Positions 44,226 through 52,317 of a DNA stretch of 64,000 bases are shown in pieces. Position 1 is the stretch's first letter, and each line of letters opens with the position of its first letter. Where the stretch lies: positions 62,001-126,000 of the forward strand of contig CALWVN010000003.1 in the NCBI GenBank assembly GCA_944384995.1. Reading direction: 5' to 3'. Below the pieces are notes generated by a model. The model did not search any database. It was not told the DNA's origin and saw nothing but the letters and a program-made list of their open reading frames with translations. A program made the translations under genes and the position numbers. Origin of the DNA: an uncultured Clostridia bacterium (GTDB taxonomy: Bacteria > Bacillota > Clostridia > Oscillospirales > Acutalibacteraceae).

Positions 44226-45622
44226 GCCGGGTCGCCTCCTTGCTTCTGATAGGATTTAAAAGGCAGCGTCGCCTCGTAGTCCAGTTGATTTTCATCACCG
44301 ATAAGCGAAAGCACGAACCCGCGCAGATCCGCAAACATCGGGTCTTTTGCACCGAGCTTTTTTTCGGCGATGCGCAGTACCGGGTGCAACCGCCGCAGGA
44401 GCGTATCTACTGCCGCGTACATCGGCGTGCCGGGCACATATGGCTCGTTGCCGACAAAGATATTGCGCACGAATTCCACGGCGGTGTCTTTCAGCAGGCG
44501 GTCTTTTATGGAGGGATCCACACGGAACCAGAACAGCCTGCCCACGCCGCCGAGTGTAAGCTTTTGGAGAATCTTTCCAACCAGCGTGACGGGGATCTTC
44601 AGCTTCTTGTTCTTTTCAGGCCCGCCGAACAGCCGCGTAAAAAAGGCAAAGTCATACGCCATGGCGTCGATGATGTCCGTGATCATGCGGTCAAAGCGCC
44701 AGGTAAAGTATTCAGCGGCAGTCTTGCCCTGTTTATCCCAATCAAAATCCTCGATCGTAAAGGATTCAATGTGGATGTCCGTATCCGAAAACGTCACCTT
44801 GCGGTAGGCGCACGGGCAGCCGACAAACGAGCCTGTGCATACATCCGTGATGGTGTTGCCGTTTTGCGTGGTGTATTGCGTGAGGCTTTGCATATGCATG
44901 TGCCCTGTAAAAATCAGGTCAAGCCCCGCATCGGCGAGCTCGTTTGCGCGCTTTTCCCAATCAGTCAGCTTCGCATCGCCGATCAGGCGCATGACGGGCG
45001 AGCCCGGCAGCAGGGGATAGTGCGTGGTGGCGAATATGTAATTCCCGCTTTCGTGCGCGAGACGGATCTGCTCGAGCGCCCATGCCATCTGGTCATCATA
45101 AAAGCCTTTGAAATCCTTGCTGTCGCCGTCACAGTTGAGCACCAAAAGGCGGATGCCGTCTGTCAGCTGCACAACATAGGAGAGCGTTGGAAGATGCTCG
45201 CTGATCGCCTGCTTGAAGCCGAAATCATAATACAGACCGCGCAGCTCGTCGCGGCGTGTCCCCTCAGCGGGGATTTCCTCTTCACCTACAAAGCCGCATG
45301 GCGTGTTGCCGTCGTTGCAGTAGTCGTGGCGCGCCGTGAGCACATAGATCTTCTTACCCTGGTTTTGCAGCGCCCGCAGCTTTTCGATAAATCCGAGATG
45401 GCTCGCCTTTTCGGCGCGGTAGACCAGATCCCCGGGCAGTACGACGACATTTGTTTCTTTGTCTGCCGCGATCTTGTGAAAGCCCGCGTCGATAATGGCG
45501 CCCGTCTCGGCAATGCACTTTTGATCCGTGCGGCTGCGCCGTTCATACGCTGGCCCCGAAGCGCCGAGCTTATTTTCAAAATAGTGTGGGTCGGTTACGA
45601 TATATAAACTGAAATTCTTCAA
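44222..45622 (-). CDS. Calcineurin-like metallophosphoesterase
   Basis: A 466-residue enzyme from TTG 45622 (AGAGGTG 6-7 bases upstream). The metal-binding motifs appear in order: DPHYF, VVLPGDLVY, TARHDYC, TTHYPL and FTGHMHM. The third motif is altered: the usual GNHD reads TARHD, so Asn is replaced by Arg while His-Asp remain. About 200 C-terminal residues beyond the catalytic fold are of unknown function. It is predicted to hydrolyse a phosphodiester or phosphomonoester in the cytoplasm. It forms an operon with the downstream MFS transporter. Confidence 0.85.
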   Translation of the reverse strand: MKNFSLYIVTDPHYFENKLGASGPAYERRSRTDQKCIAETGAIIDAGFHKIAADKETNVVVLPGDLVYRAEKASHLGFIEKLRALQNQGKKIYVLTARHDYCNDGNTPCGFVGEEEIPAEGTRRDELRGLYYDFGFKQAISEHLPTLSYVVQLTDGIRLLVLNCDGDSKDFKGFYDDQMAWALEQIRLAHESGNYIFATTHYPLLPGSPVMRLIGDAKLTDWEKRANELADAGLDLIFTGHMHMQSLTQYTTQNGNTITDVCTGSFVGCPCAYRKVTFSDTDIHIESFTIEDFDWDKQGKTAAEYFTWRFDRMITDIIDAMAYDFAFFTRLFGGPEKNKKLKIPVTLVGKILQKLTLGGVGRLFWFRVDPSIKDRLLKDTAVEFVRNIFVGNEPYVPGTPMYAAVDTLLRRLHPVLRIAEKKLGAKDPMFADLRGFVLSLIGDENQLDYEATLPFKSYQKQGGDPA

Positions 45623-45701
45623 TTGTGCACACCTCTTTCGTTAGAATATCACAAAAAATCTGCGCTTTAAATGGATTTTATCACCAAAAACATAGAAAAT
45701 A

Positions 45702-46520
45702 TCACATTTTTGATTTCTGAACACGGTTACGGTATTCCCGAGGCGAGCAGCCGACCGCCTTTCGAAAGCAGCTTGCAAAATACTGTCTGTCCGAAAACGC
45801 CAAGAGATCCGCGATTTCACCGATACGCATCGAGGAATCCTGCAAATACCGTTTGGCAGTCTCAAGCTTGACCTCGCAGTAATATTGGTAAGGTGTTTTG
45901 CCGAATTTCTCGCGGAACACATGGATGAGGTAGTTTTTAGAATAGTTGAAGTCGCGGCAAAGCAGATCCAGCGAAAACGGATGCTCCACATAAAAATCCA
46001 AACGGCTGCGGATCTTATCCGCGAGATCCTGCTGCTCCAGCACATTGCGGCTGCGGATATACATGCAGATTTTCAAAAGCGCGACCGTGATTCGATCCGC
46101 CTTTTCCGTGAACGGCACCGCGTCGTCCAGACTGACCTGTACGATCTCGCGGAAATACGGCTCCACATTGCAGCGGGGAAACAGGTAGGTGTCTTTGGGC
46201 AGGTAGCATTCGATGATGCGCTCTGCCACAGGTCCGGAGAACACGGCAAAATACTTGCGCCACGGGTCATCCGGATCGGCATAATAGGTGTGACGGCTGC
46301 CGAGCGTGAGCAGAAATACATCGCCCGCCTGCGGGTGCAGCTCCTGCCCGTTGATATTTAAGGTTCCGGTGCCGGATAGGATGTATTCCAAAGCGAGCAT
46401 ATCGCCCTTTTCACGCGAAATATAAAAATCCGTACCGTCCACCGTTTCACCGGCGATGCGTACTGCCGCAGGCGTTTCAGGCGAAATAAAGCGGGTAAAG
46501 TCTCGAAAATTCTCTACCAT
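45702..46520 (-). CDS. AraC-family transcription regulator
   Basis: A 272-residue protein. An N-terminal cupin-like sensor (about 15-110; MLALEYILSGTGTLNINGQELHPQAGDVFLL is the sugar-binding barrel pattern) and two C-terminal HTH motifs (~170-268; LDLLCRDFNYSKNYLIHVFREKFG and IGEIADLLAFSDRQYFASCFRKAVG). It probably senses a sugar. It sits 79 bases upstream of the metallophosphoesterase/MFS pair on the same strand and is likely its activator. AGGTTGG precedes the ATG. Confidence 0.9.
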   Translation of the reverse strand: MVENFRDFTRFISPETPAAVRIAGETVDGTDFYISREKGDMLALEYILSGTGTLNINGQELHPQAGDVFLLTLGSRHTYYADPDDPWRKYFAVFSGPVAERIIECYLPKDTYLFPRCNVEPYFREIVQVSLDDAVPFTEKADRITVALLKICMYIRSRNVLEQQDLADKIRSRLDFYVEHPFSLDLLCRDFNYSKNYLIHVFREKFGKTPYQYYCEVKLETAKRYLQDSSMRIGEIADLLAFSDRQYFASCFRKAVGCSPREYRNRVQKSKM

Positions 46521-46660
46521 AATGATTTTTCCAACCTTTCTGATAAAAGAGAGCCACGATGCAGATGATTTTGTTTGATATTTCTTTAGTTATCGTAGCA
46601 TGCTTTCTGTAAAAGCGCAAGCGAGAAAAGGATAAAGTGCAGAGGAATGTGGCGTTGGAC

Positions 46661-46690
46661 TTGATTGTGCCCCGCAAAATGCGGTATACT
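46661..46690 (+). promoter_or_regulatory. Promoter of the ECF transporter operon
   Basis: TTGATT (46661-46666), an 18-base spacer and TATACT (46685-46690). It fixes the ecfT start downstream, at TTG 46723, since an in-frame ATG at 46690 lies inside the -10 box. Confidence 0.65.
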
Positions 46691-46722
46691 TGCATGAAAC
46701 ACAAATGAAAGGGGAGAGCATT

Positions 46723-47604
46723 TTGCGTGCGTTTTCTGCGCTGCATCCGAGCGTATTGTTGGTATATTTCCTGTCGGTGCTGCTCTTGACAATGTTCGCC
46801 GAAAATCCCGTGCTGCGCGTTTGTGCGCTGCTCGGCGGCGTGTTGTGTGCCGTGCTGTCCGCACCGACCGGCGGCAAACGGAAAATGCTGCGCACGACCC
46901 TGCCCTTTCTGCTCGTCGTCGCACTGTTCAATCCCTTGTTTGTGCACGAGGGCGTGACCGTCCTCTTTTGGCTCGGGGATACGCCCTTTACGCTCGAGGC
47001 GCTCTTGTACGGCGTATGCCTTGCTTTGACGCTTGCGGCGGTGATTTTGTGGTGCGGCGCATACAATCGGGCGGTGCCGTCCGACAAACTGCTGTTCCTG
47101 TTCGGCAAAGCTGCACCGCGCCTAACCATGACGCTTTGCATGGCGCTGCGCTTTTTGCCGCAGCTGTTAAGGCAGCTTCGTGCGGCGGATCGCGCCCAGA
47201 CGGCGCTCGGCATGCAGATGCCGGCTGACCGAAAAGGACAGATCCGCGGCAAGCTGCGCGTGCTCTCGTGTGTTTTGAGCGTTTCGCTGGAAAACGCCAT
47301 GGAGACCGCCGCATCGATGCAGGCACGCGGGCATGCGCTGCCCGGGCGTACGCATTTTGCGCTGTACCGCTTCACGCTGCGCGACGGTATACTGCTTACG
47401 ACCGTCTTGCTTTTGACGGCGGTCGTACTCGCGGGCTTTATAAGCGGTGAAGTCGCCTATTCGTTTTACCCGCGCGTTACCGCCCCGCCCGTAACGCCTG
47501 CCGCCGTGTGTGCTTATGCCGCCTTTTTGGCGCTGTCGCTTTTACCCGCACTTTTAGAAGCCGTGGAGAGAGGAAAATGGAAATTCTGCGTATCGAAAAT
47601 GTAA
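46723..47604 (+). CDS. ecfT: Energy-coupling factor transmembrane protein EcfT
   Basis: A 293-residue T component of an ECF transporter with about 5-6 helices and the two coupling motifs near the end (TMLCMALRFLPQLLRQLRAADRAQTALG..., and ENAMETAASMQARGHAL) with Ala-Arg-Gly tripeptides that contact the ATPases. The start TTG 46723 is set by AAAGGGGAG 6-7 bases before; ATG 46705 is less likely. It joins the S component and fused ATPase, all in one operon, and its 3' end overlaps ecfA by 28 bases. Confidence 0.9.
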   Translation: MRAFSALHPSVLLVYFLSVLLLTMFAENPVLRVCALLGGVLCAVLSAPTGGKRKMLRTTLPFLLVVALFNPLFVHEGVTVLFWLGDTPFTLEALLYGVCLALTLAAVILWCGAYNRAVPSDKLLFLFGKAAPRLTMTLCMALRFLPQLLRQLRAADRAQTALGMQMPADRKGQIRGKLRVLSCVLSVSLENAMETAASMQARGHALPGRTHFALYRFTLRDGILLTTVLLLTAVVLAGFISGEVAYSFYPRVTAPPVTPAAVCAYAAFLALSLLPALLEAVERGKWKFCVSKM

Positions 47605-49247
47605 GCTTCACGTATCCAAACGCCGAATGCCCCGCGCTCGAATCGATGTCTTTCACCGTGCGGCAAGGGGAATTCGTCGTGCTGTGCGGGGAGACGGGCT
47701 GCGGTAAGACGACGCTGCTGCGGCTTATCAAGCGGGAACTTGCGCCGCATGGTACGCGCACGGGAGCAATCCTTTTTGACGATGTGCCGCTTGAAAGACT
47801 CGACGCGCATACAAGCGCGGGGGAGATCGGCTTTGTTCTGCAAAATCCCGAGAACCAGATCGTTACGGATAAGGTCTGGCACGAGCTGGCGTTCGGGGCG
47901 GAGAGCTTAGGGCTCCCAACGCAGGTGATCCGCCGCCGTGTAGCGGAGACGGCAAGCTGGCTCGGGATCGAAGGCTGGTTTCGGCAGGATACGGACACAC
48001 TTTCCGGCGGGCAGAAGCAGCTTTTGAACCTCGCCTCGGTGCTCGTTATGCAGCCGAAAATGCTGCTTTTGGATGAACCGACCGCCCAGCTTGACCCGAT
48101 TGCGGCGACGGAATTCCTAAATACACTTGCGCGCTTAAATCGGGAACTGGGCATGACGATTTTGCTCGTCGAGCATCGCTTGGAGGAGGTGTTCGCGCTT
48201 GCCGACCGCGTGCTGCTGCTCGAAAAAGGGCGTCTTACGCTGGATGACACCCCGCACGCCATCGCCGAAGCGCTTTGTAAGACTTCCCCGCCGCATCCGA
48301 TATGCGAAGCCTTGCCGAGCGCGGCACGTATCTACCGCCTGCTCGGCGCAAAAAAAGAGCGCTGCCCCATCAGCGTGCGCGAGGGACGGGAGCTTTTGCA
48401 GAAGTACAGCTTTTCCGAGACGGCGCCGGTCTTGCCGAATCCATCTATCGCGTCGAAAAACGAAACACCGCTTGCGGAGCTTCGGGAAGTGTGGTTCCGA
48501 TATGCGCGCGAATTGCCGGACGTGCTGCGCGGGCTTACGCTTCGATTGCATGCGGGCGAGATCTGCTGCGTGCTCGGCGGCAACGGCGTGGGAAAAACGA
48601 CGCTTCTGAATTTGCTTGCGGGTACGGACAAGCCCTATCGCGGCAAAGTGCGGCTTGCCAAAAAGGAAAGCGGGTACGCAAAAACCGCGCTGCTGCCGCA
48701 GAGCCCGCTGCTGCTGTTTACCGAGGAGACCGTCCGTAACGATCTGCTCTCGCTTTTGCAGATTCTCGATGTGCCGAAAGCCGAACGTGAAGCGCGCGTC
48801 CATGCGATTGCGCAGGAACTGCACATTGAAGCGTTGTTGGATCGCCACCCGTTTGACCTGAGTGGCGGCGAGCAGCAGAAATGCGCGCTCTCGAAGGTGC
48901 TGCTGACAAACCCCGATCTGTTGCTGTTAGACGAGCCGACGAAGGGCATGGACGCCGCTTGTAAGCAGGGGCTTGTGACACTTTTGCGCACGCTTCGCGA
49001 AAAGGGGCTTTGTACCCTTATTGTTACGCACGACGCAGAATTTGCCGCCGAAACGGCGGATCGCTGCGCACTGCTGTTTGACGGCGAGATCCTGTCTGTT
49101 GCGCCGCCTCGTGATTTCTTTTCGGAAAATTACTTTTACACCACTGCTGCGAACCGCATCGCCCGCGGCTTTTGCGAGCACGCAGTCACCTGTGAAGCGG
49201 TAGCGGCTGCCGCAAAACCGCGTGGAAAGGCGGATGCGCCATGCTGA
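47577..49247 (+). CDS. Fused ECF transporter double ATPase (EcfA1-EcfA2)
   Basis: 556 residues with two complete ABC ATPase domains: the first (about 1-235) with Walker A GETGCGKTTLL, signature TLSGGQKQLL and Walker B LLLDEPTAQLD; the second (~300-530) with GGNGVGKTTLL, DLSGGEQQKC and LLLDEPTKGMD. Clostridial ECF systems usually encode two separate ATPases, so the fusion is notable. It powers uptake through EcfT and the S component, which follow and precede with overlaps of 7 and 28 bases. AGAGAGG precedes the ATG. Confidence 0.92.
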   Translation: MEILRIENVSFTYPNAECPALESMSFTVRQGEFVVLCGETGCGKTTLLRLIKRELAPHGTRTGAILFDDVPLERLDAHTSAGEIGFVLQNPENQIVTDKVWHELAFGAESLGLPTQVIRRRVAETASWLGIEGWFRQDTDTLSGGQKQLLNLASVLVMQPKMLLLDEPTAQLDPIAATEFLNTLARLNRELGMTILLVEHRLEEVFALADRVLLLEKGRLTLDDTPHAIAEALCKTSPPHPICEALPSAARIYRLLGAKKERCPISVREGRELLQKYSFSETAPVLPNPSIASKNETPLAELREVWFRYARELPDVLRGLTLRLHAGEICCVLGGNGVGKTTLLNLLAGTDKPYRGKVRLAKKESGYAKTALLPQSPLLLFTEETVRNDLLSLLQILDVPKAEREARVHAIAQELHIEALLDRHPFDLSGGEQQKCALSKVLLTNPDLLLLDEPTKGMDAACKQGLVTLLRTLREKGLCTLIVTHDAEFAAETADRCALLFDGEILSVAPPRDFFSENYFYTTAANRIARGFCEHAVTCEAVAAAAKPRGKADAPC

Positions 49248-49918
49248 AAAAAGTGCTTGGTATTGTGCTCCTGTGCGTGTGCATCCCTGCCGTTGTTGCG
49301 GGCGGGCTTTGGCTGTTTGGGGAGCAGAGGTACGCCTGGGTCACGCTGTGCGTTGCCGTGCTCGCCTGTGTGCCGTTCTTTTTGTCTTTTGAAAGGAGCC
49401 GTGCGGGCGCACAGCGGCTCGCCCTGCTTGCCGTCATGACGGCGCTGTCCGTTGCGGGACGTGTTTTGTTTGCGGCGATCCCCGGATTTAAACCCGTGAC
49501 CGCGCTCGTGGTGCTCACCGCCATGTATTTCGGCCCGCAGGCGGGCTTTATGACGGGCGCACTTTCCGCGCTCCTGTCCAATTTCTATTTCGGACAGGGC
49601 CCCTTTACGCCGATGCAGATGCTTGCCTGGGGCATGGTCGGCTTTTTGGCGGGGTTGTTTGCAAAGCGGCTGCAAAAGAGCCGTGTTTCTTTGATCCTGT
49701 ATGGTGCATTCGCAGGTGTGCTGTTTTCATTCGTTATGGACATATGGACGGTGCTTTGGTGGGACGGCGGCTTTAACGCGGCGCGTTATGCGGCAGCGGT
49801 CGTTTCCTCTGCGGGGTTTACTGCCGTTTATGCCGTCTCCAACGTCGTGTTTCTGCTTGCGCTTGCAAAGCCTGTCGGGCGCGTGTTTTCGCGTTTACAG
49901 CAAAAGTACGGCCTGTGA
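49241..49918 (+). CDS. ECF transporter substrate-binding S component
   Basis: 225 residues, about 6-7 helices after a two-helix N-terminal extension. The ECF S-component core begins AVMTALSVAGRVLFAAIPGFKP, with AMYFGPQAGFMTGALSALLSNFYFGQGPFTPMQ and WGMVGFLAG. The S component sets vitamin or metal specificity; no cobalamin, TPP or FMN riboswitch lies upstream, so the substrate cannot be named (a corrinoid-related or other vitamin-like ligand is possible for this length). It overlaps the ATPase stop by 7 bases, completing a self-contained ECF transporter. Confidence 0.85.
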   Translation: MLKKVLGIVLLCVCIPAVVAGGLWLFGEQRYAWVTLCVAVLACVPFFLSFERSRAGAQRLALLAVMTALSVAGRVLFAAIPGFKPVTALVVLTAMYFGPQAGFMTGALSALLSNFYFGQGPFTPMQMLAWGMVGFLAGLFAKRLQKSRVSLILYGAFAGVLFSFVMDIWTVLWWDGGFNAARYAAAVVSSAGFTAVYAVSNVVFLLALAKPVGRVFSRLQQKYGL

Positions 49919-49936
49919 GCGCGTGCCGCGAAACAG

Positions 49937-49965
49937 TTGACTTTTCACGGAATTAGGATTAAAAT
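49937..49965 (+). promoter_or_regulatory. Promoter of ilvB
   Basis: TTGACT (49937-49942), a 17-base spacer and TAAAAT (49960-49965), 40 bases before the ATG. The AGTTGTATGACA operator of ilvD/ilvC is absent here. Confidence 0.75.
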
Positions 49966-50005
49966 ATCATCTAATAGCATTTTTTTGAACTGAGTGGAGA
50001 GAAGT

Positions 50006-51712
50006 ATGAAGCTGAACGGTTCGGATATTATAGCCGAGGTGCTCATTGAGCAGGGCGTGGATACCATTTTTGGGTATCCCGGCGGCTCTGTATTGAACAT
50101 TTACGACGCGCTTTACAAATATCGTGACAAGATCCGCCACGTCCTCACCGCGCACGAACAGGGCGCTGCCCATGCGGCGGACGGCTATGCGCGTGCCACG
50201 GGTAGAACGGGTGTGGTGCTTGCCACAAGCGGCCCCGGGGCTACGAATCTGGTCACAGGTATTGCCACGGCATATATGGATTCCGTCCCGATGGTCGCCA
50301 TTACCGGCAACGTCGGCACGTCGCTGATCGGGCGCGATGCGTTTCAGGAGGTCTATATCACGGGCATCACCATGCCCATCACAAAGCATAATTTCATGGT
50401 GCAGAACATATCTGAACTCGCATCGGTCCTGCGTGAGGCATTCCGGATCGCCAATTCCGGCAGAAAAGGGCCTGTGCTTGTAGATGTGCCGAAGGATATC
50501 ACGGCAGCAGTCACGGAGTTTGAACGGCAGGTGCCGGCAAAGATCGTGGATGAAACGGTGCTCGACGAAGAAAAGCTGCAAAGAGCAGCAGCGCTGATCA
50601 ATGCGGCCCGGTGCCCCGTCATTGAGCTCGGCGGCGGCGTCGCCTCGGCGGATGCGTCCGATATTGCGCGCGCCGTGGTGGAAAAAACAGGCATCCCGAC
50701 CTGCCATACCCTGATGGCGACGGGCGTGCTCGGCTACGACGAACCGCTTAACTACGGGCTTGTGGGTATGCACGGCAACCTTGTGACCAACAAGGCGATC
50801 GATGAAGCGGATCTGCTTTTGGCGATCGGCACGCGTTTTTCCGACCGCGTGGCGCTTGACCCGGAGCATTTCGCCTCGCACGCGGCGATCATCCAGATCG
50901 ACATCGATCAAAGCGAGATCAACAAAAACGTTCGCGTGAACGAATACCTGACGGGCGACGTGAAAACGATCCTGACCGCGCTCCTGCCGCTGTTGGAGAA
51001 CAAAACGCATGACGATTGGATCGCGCGGCTTGCAGAATTCAAAAAGCAGGATTACACCCCGAAAGACAGCGAGGAATTCCTCACGCCGCACGCGCTGGTG
51101 CGCGCGATCTGTGAAGGAACGGACAAGGAAACGATCTATGTCACCGACGTCGGTCAGCACCAGATGTGGGCGGCGCAGTACCTGTCGCACACCAAGTCCC
51201 GCGACTTTTTGACAAGCGGGGGCTTAGGTACCATGGGCTACGGCTACGGTGCGGCAATCGGCGCGCAGATCGGCTGTCCCGAAAAACGTGTGGTACATAT
51301 CACGGGCGACGGTTCTTTCCACATGAACTTAAACGAGGCGTGCACGGCGGTCAGCAACCACCTGCCGATCATCACCGTGATCTTTGACAACCGCGTGCTC
51401 GGTATGGTGCGCCAGTGGCAGACCTGCTTCTACGGAAAACGCTATTCCCAGACCGACCCTGAGCGTCAAACGGATTTCGTAAAGGTGATCGAGGGCTTCG
51501 GCGGCAAGGGCTACCATGCGCATACGCTCGAAGAGTTCAAGGCGGCGTATAAGGCGGCGCAGCAGGCGGACGGCCCCGTTTGGATTGCCTGCGATATCCA
51601 AAAGGACGCGCGCGTCGTGCCGATGATCCCGGCGGGCAAGACCGTGGACAGCATTCTGCTTGCCGATTCCTGTGTGACCTGCGAAAAGCAGTGCTACAAG
51701 CAGAAAAATTAA
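50006..51712 (+). CDS. ilvB: Acetolactate synthase large (catalytic) subunit
   Basis: A 568-residue ThDP enzyme making acetolactate or acetohydroxybutyrate, the first shared step of valine and isoleucine synthesis. The substrate/PYR domain has DTIFGYPGGSVLNIYD, the catalytic Glu in AHEQGAAHAADGYARATG and SGPGATNLVTGIA. The PP domain has GLGTMGYGYGAAIGAQ and the ThDP-Mg motif GDGSFHMNLNE. The FAD-binding middle domain is present. Start ATG 50006, after GGAGAGAAG; the 49994 in-frame start is unlikely. Its regulatory partner ilvN is at 33470. Confidence 0.95.
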   Translation: MKLNGSDIIAEVLIEQGVDTIFGYPGGSVLNIYDALYKYRDKIRHVLTAHEQGAAHAADGYARATGRTGVVLATSGPGATNLVTGIATAYMDSVPMVAITGNVGTSLIGRDAFQEVYITGITMPITKHNFMVQNISELASVLREAFRIANSGRKGPVLVDVPKDITAAVTEFERQVPAKIVDETVLDEEKLQRAAALINAARCPVIELGGGVASADASDIARAVVEKTGIPTCHTLMATGVLGYDEPLNYGLVGMHGNLVTNKAIDEADLLLAIGTRFSDRVALDPEHFASHAAIIQIDIDQSEINKNVRVNEYLTGDVKTILTALLPLLENKTHDDWIARLAEFKKQDYTPKDSEEFLTPHALVRAICEGTDKETIYVTDVGQHQMWAAQYLSHTKSRDFLTSGGLGTMGYGYGAAIGAQIGCPEKRVVHITGDGSFHMNLNEACTAVSNHLPIITVIFDNRVLGMVRQWQTCFYGKRYSQTDPERQTDFVKVIEGFGGKGYHAHTLEEFKAAYKAAQQADGPVWIACDIQKDARVVPMIPAGKTVDSILLADSCVTCEKQCYKQKN

Positions 51713-51726
51713 ATCAAATATTTTTG

Positions 51727-51760
51727 GCTCCGGCTGTTCGGTCAGAACAGCCGGAGCTTT
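51727..51760 (+). terminator. Terminator of ilvB
   Basis: A 13-bp perfect stem GCTCCGGCTGTTC/GAACAGCCGGAGC over GGTCA, then TTTCCCG. Confidence 0.85.
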
Positions 51761-51791
51761 CCCGTTTCGCATCCGATGAGAAACATTTCTC

Positions 51792-51819
51792 TTGACACGG
51801 CTCGTTTACACGCTATAAT
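51792..51819 (+). promoter_or_regulatory. Promoter of the MarR-ABC exporter operon
   Basis: TTGACA (51792-51797), a 16-base spacer and TATAAT (51814-51819). The last T of the -10 is also the first base of the first operator palindrome, so bound MarR would block it. Confidence 0.85.
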
Positions 51820-51845
51820 TGACATGTCAATCATTGACATGTCAA
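51819..51845 (+). promoter_or_regulatory. Twin MarR operators
   Basis: Two identical perfect 12-bp palindromes, TTGACATGTCAA at 51819-51830 and 51834-51845, 15 bases centre to centre. They lie directly on the -10 and just downstream, before the marR gene. This is the usual layout of autorepressing MarR regulators. Confidence 0.85.
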
Positions 51846-51867
51846 TTTTTAGTATGGGGAGTATGCC

Positions 51868-52317
51868 ATGATGGAAACGACCTTTCACCTGCTTTTGTAT
51901 CGCGCGTTCCATATGCAGCGAAGCTACCTGCGCCCTTGCCTGCGTGAGATCGGGCTCGGTTCGGGGCAGCCGAAGCTGTTGTCGTATATTGCGGCGCACC
52001 CGAACTGCCGTCCGAAAGCGCTTGCCGATTATTTTGAGATCGACCCTGCCGCTGTGTCGCGGATGCTCGATGTCATGGAGAAAAGCGGATTTATCGTGCG
52101 CCGCGCGGACGGCAAAAACCGGCGCAGCGCGTGCCTTTCGCTGACCGAAGCGGGGGAGGAGGCTTTCCGCAGCTGGCGTGCACACTGCCAAAGGGAGGAT
52201 GCGGTCATGCTGCGCGGCTTTACCGAAGAAGAGAGGGCATGCTTTGCGGACTTTTTGGTGCGCGCGTACCGCAATTTGCAGGATGCGCAGCGGGAGGAAA
52301 CGGCATGCGGGAAATGA
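51868..52317 (+). CDS. MarR-family transcription regulator
   Basis: 149 residues with the MarR winged-helix core: GSGQPKLLSYIAAHPNCRPKALADYFEIDPAAVSRMLDVMEKSGFI holds helices 3-4, and RADGKNRRSACLSLT the beta wing. Members respond to small aromatic or phenolic ligands, drugs or oxidants. Two TTGACATGTCAA palindromes at its promoter are its likely sites. It overlaps the next exporter gene by 13 bases and likely represses this three-gene operon. ATGGGGAG precedes the ATG. Confidence 0.93.
   Translation: MMETTFHLLLYRAFHMQRSYLRPCLREIGLGSGQPKLLSYIAAHPNCRPKALADYFEIDPAAVSRMLDVMEKSGFIVRRADGKNRRSACLSLTEAGEEAFRSWRAHCQREDAVMLRGFTEEERACFADFLVRAYRNLQDAQREETACGK

Noticed and set aside
44162-45607. 481-codon plus-strand frame over the metallophosphoesterase
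   Set aside because: The metallophosphoesterase motifs are all on the minus strand; the plus frame has none.
46521-46722. Vitamin riboswitch ahead of the ECF operon
   Set aside because: No recognisable cobalamin, TPP or FMN core was seen; only a promoter and ribosome site.
49919-50005. T-box or attenuator ahead of ilvB
   Set aside because: Only ~40 bases lie between the predicted transcript start and the ATG, too short for either.
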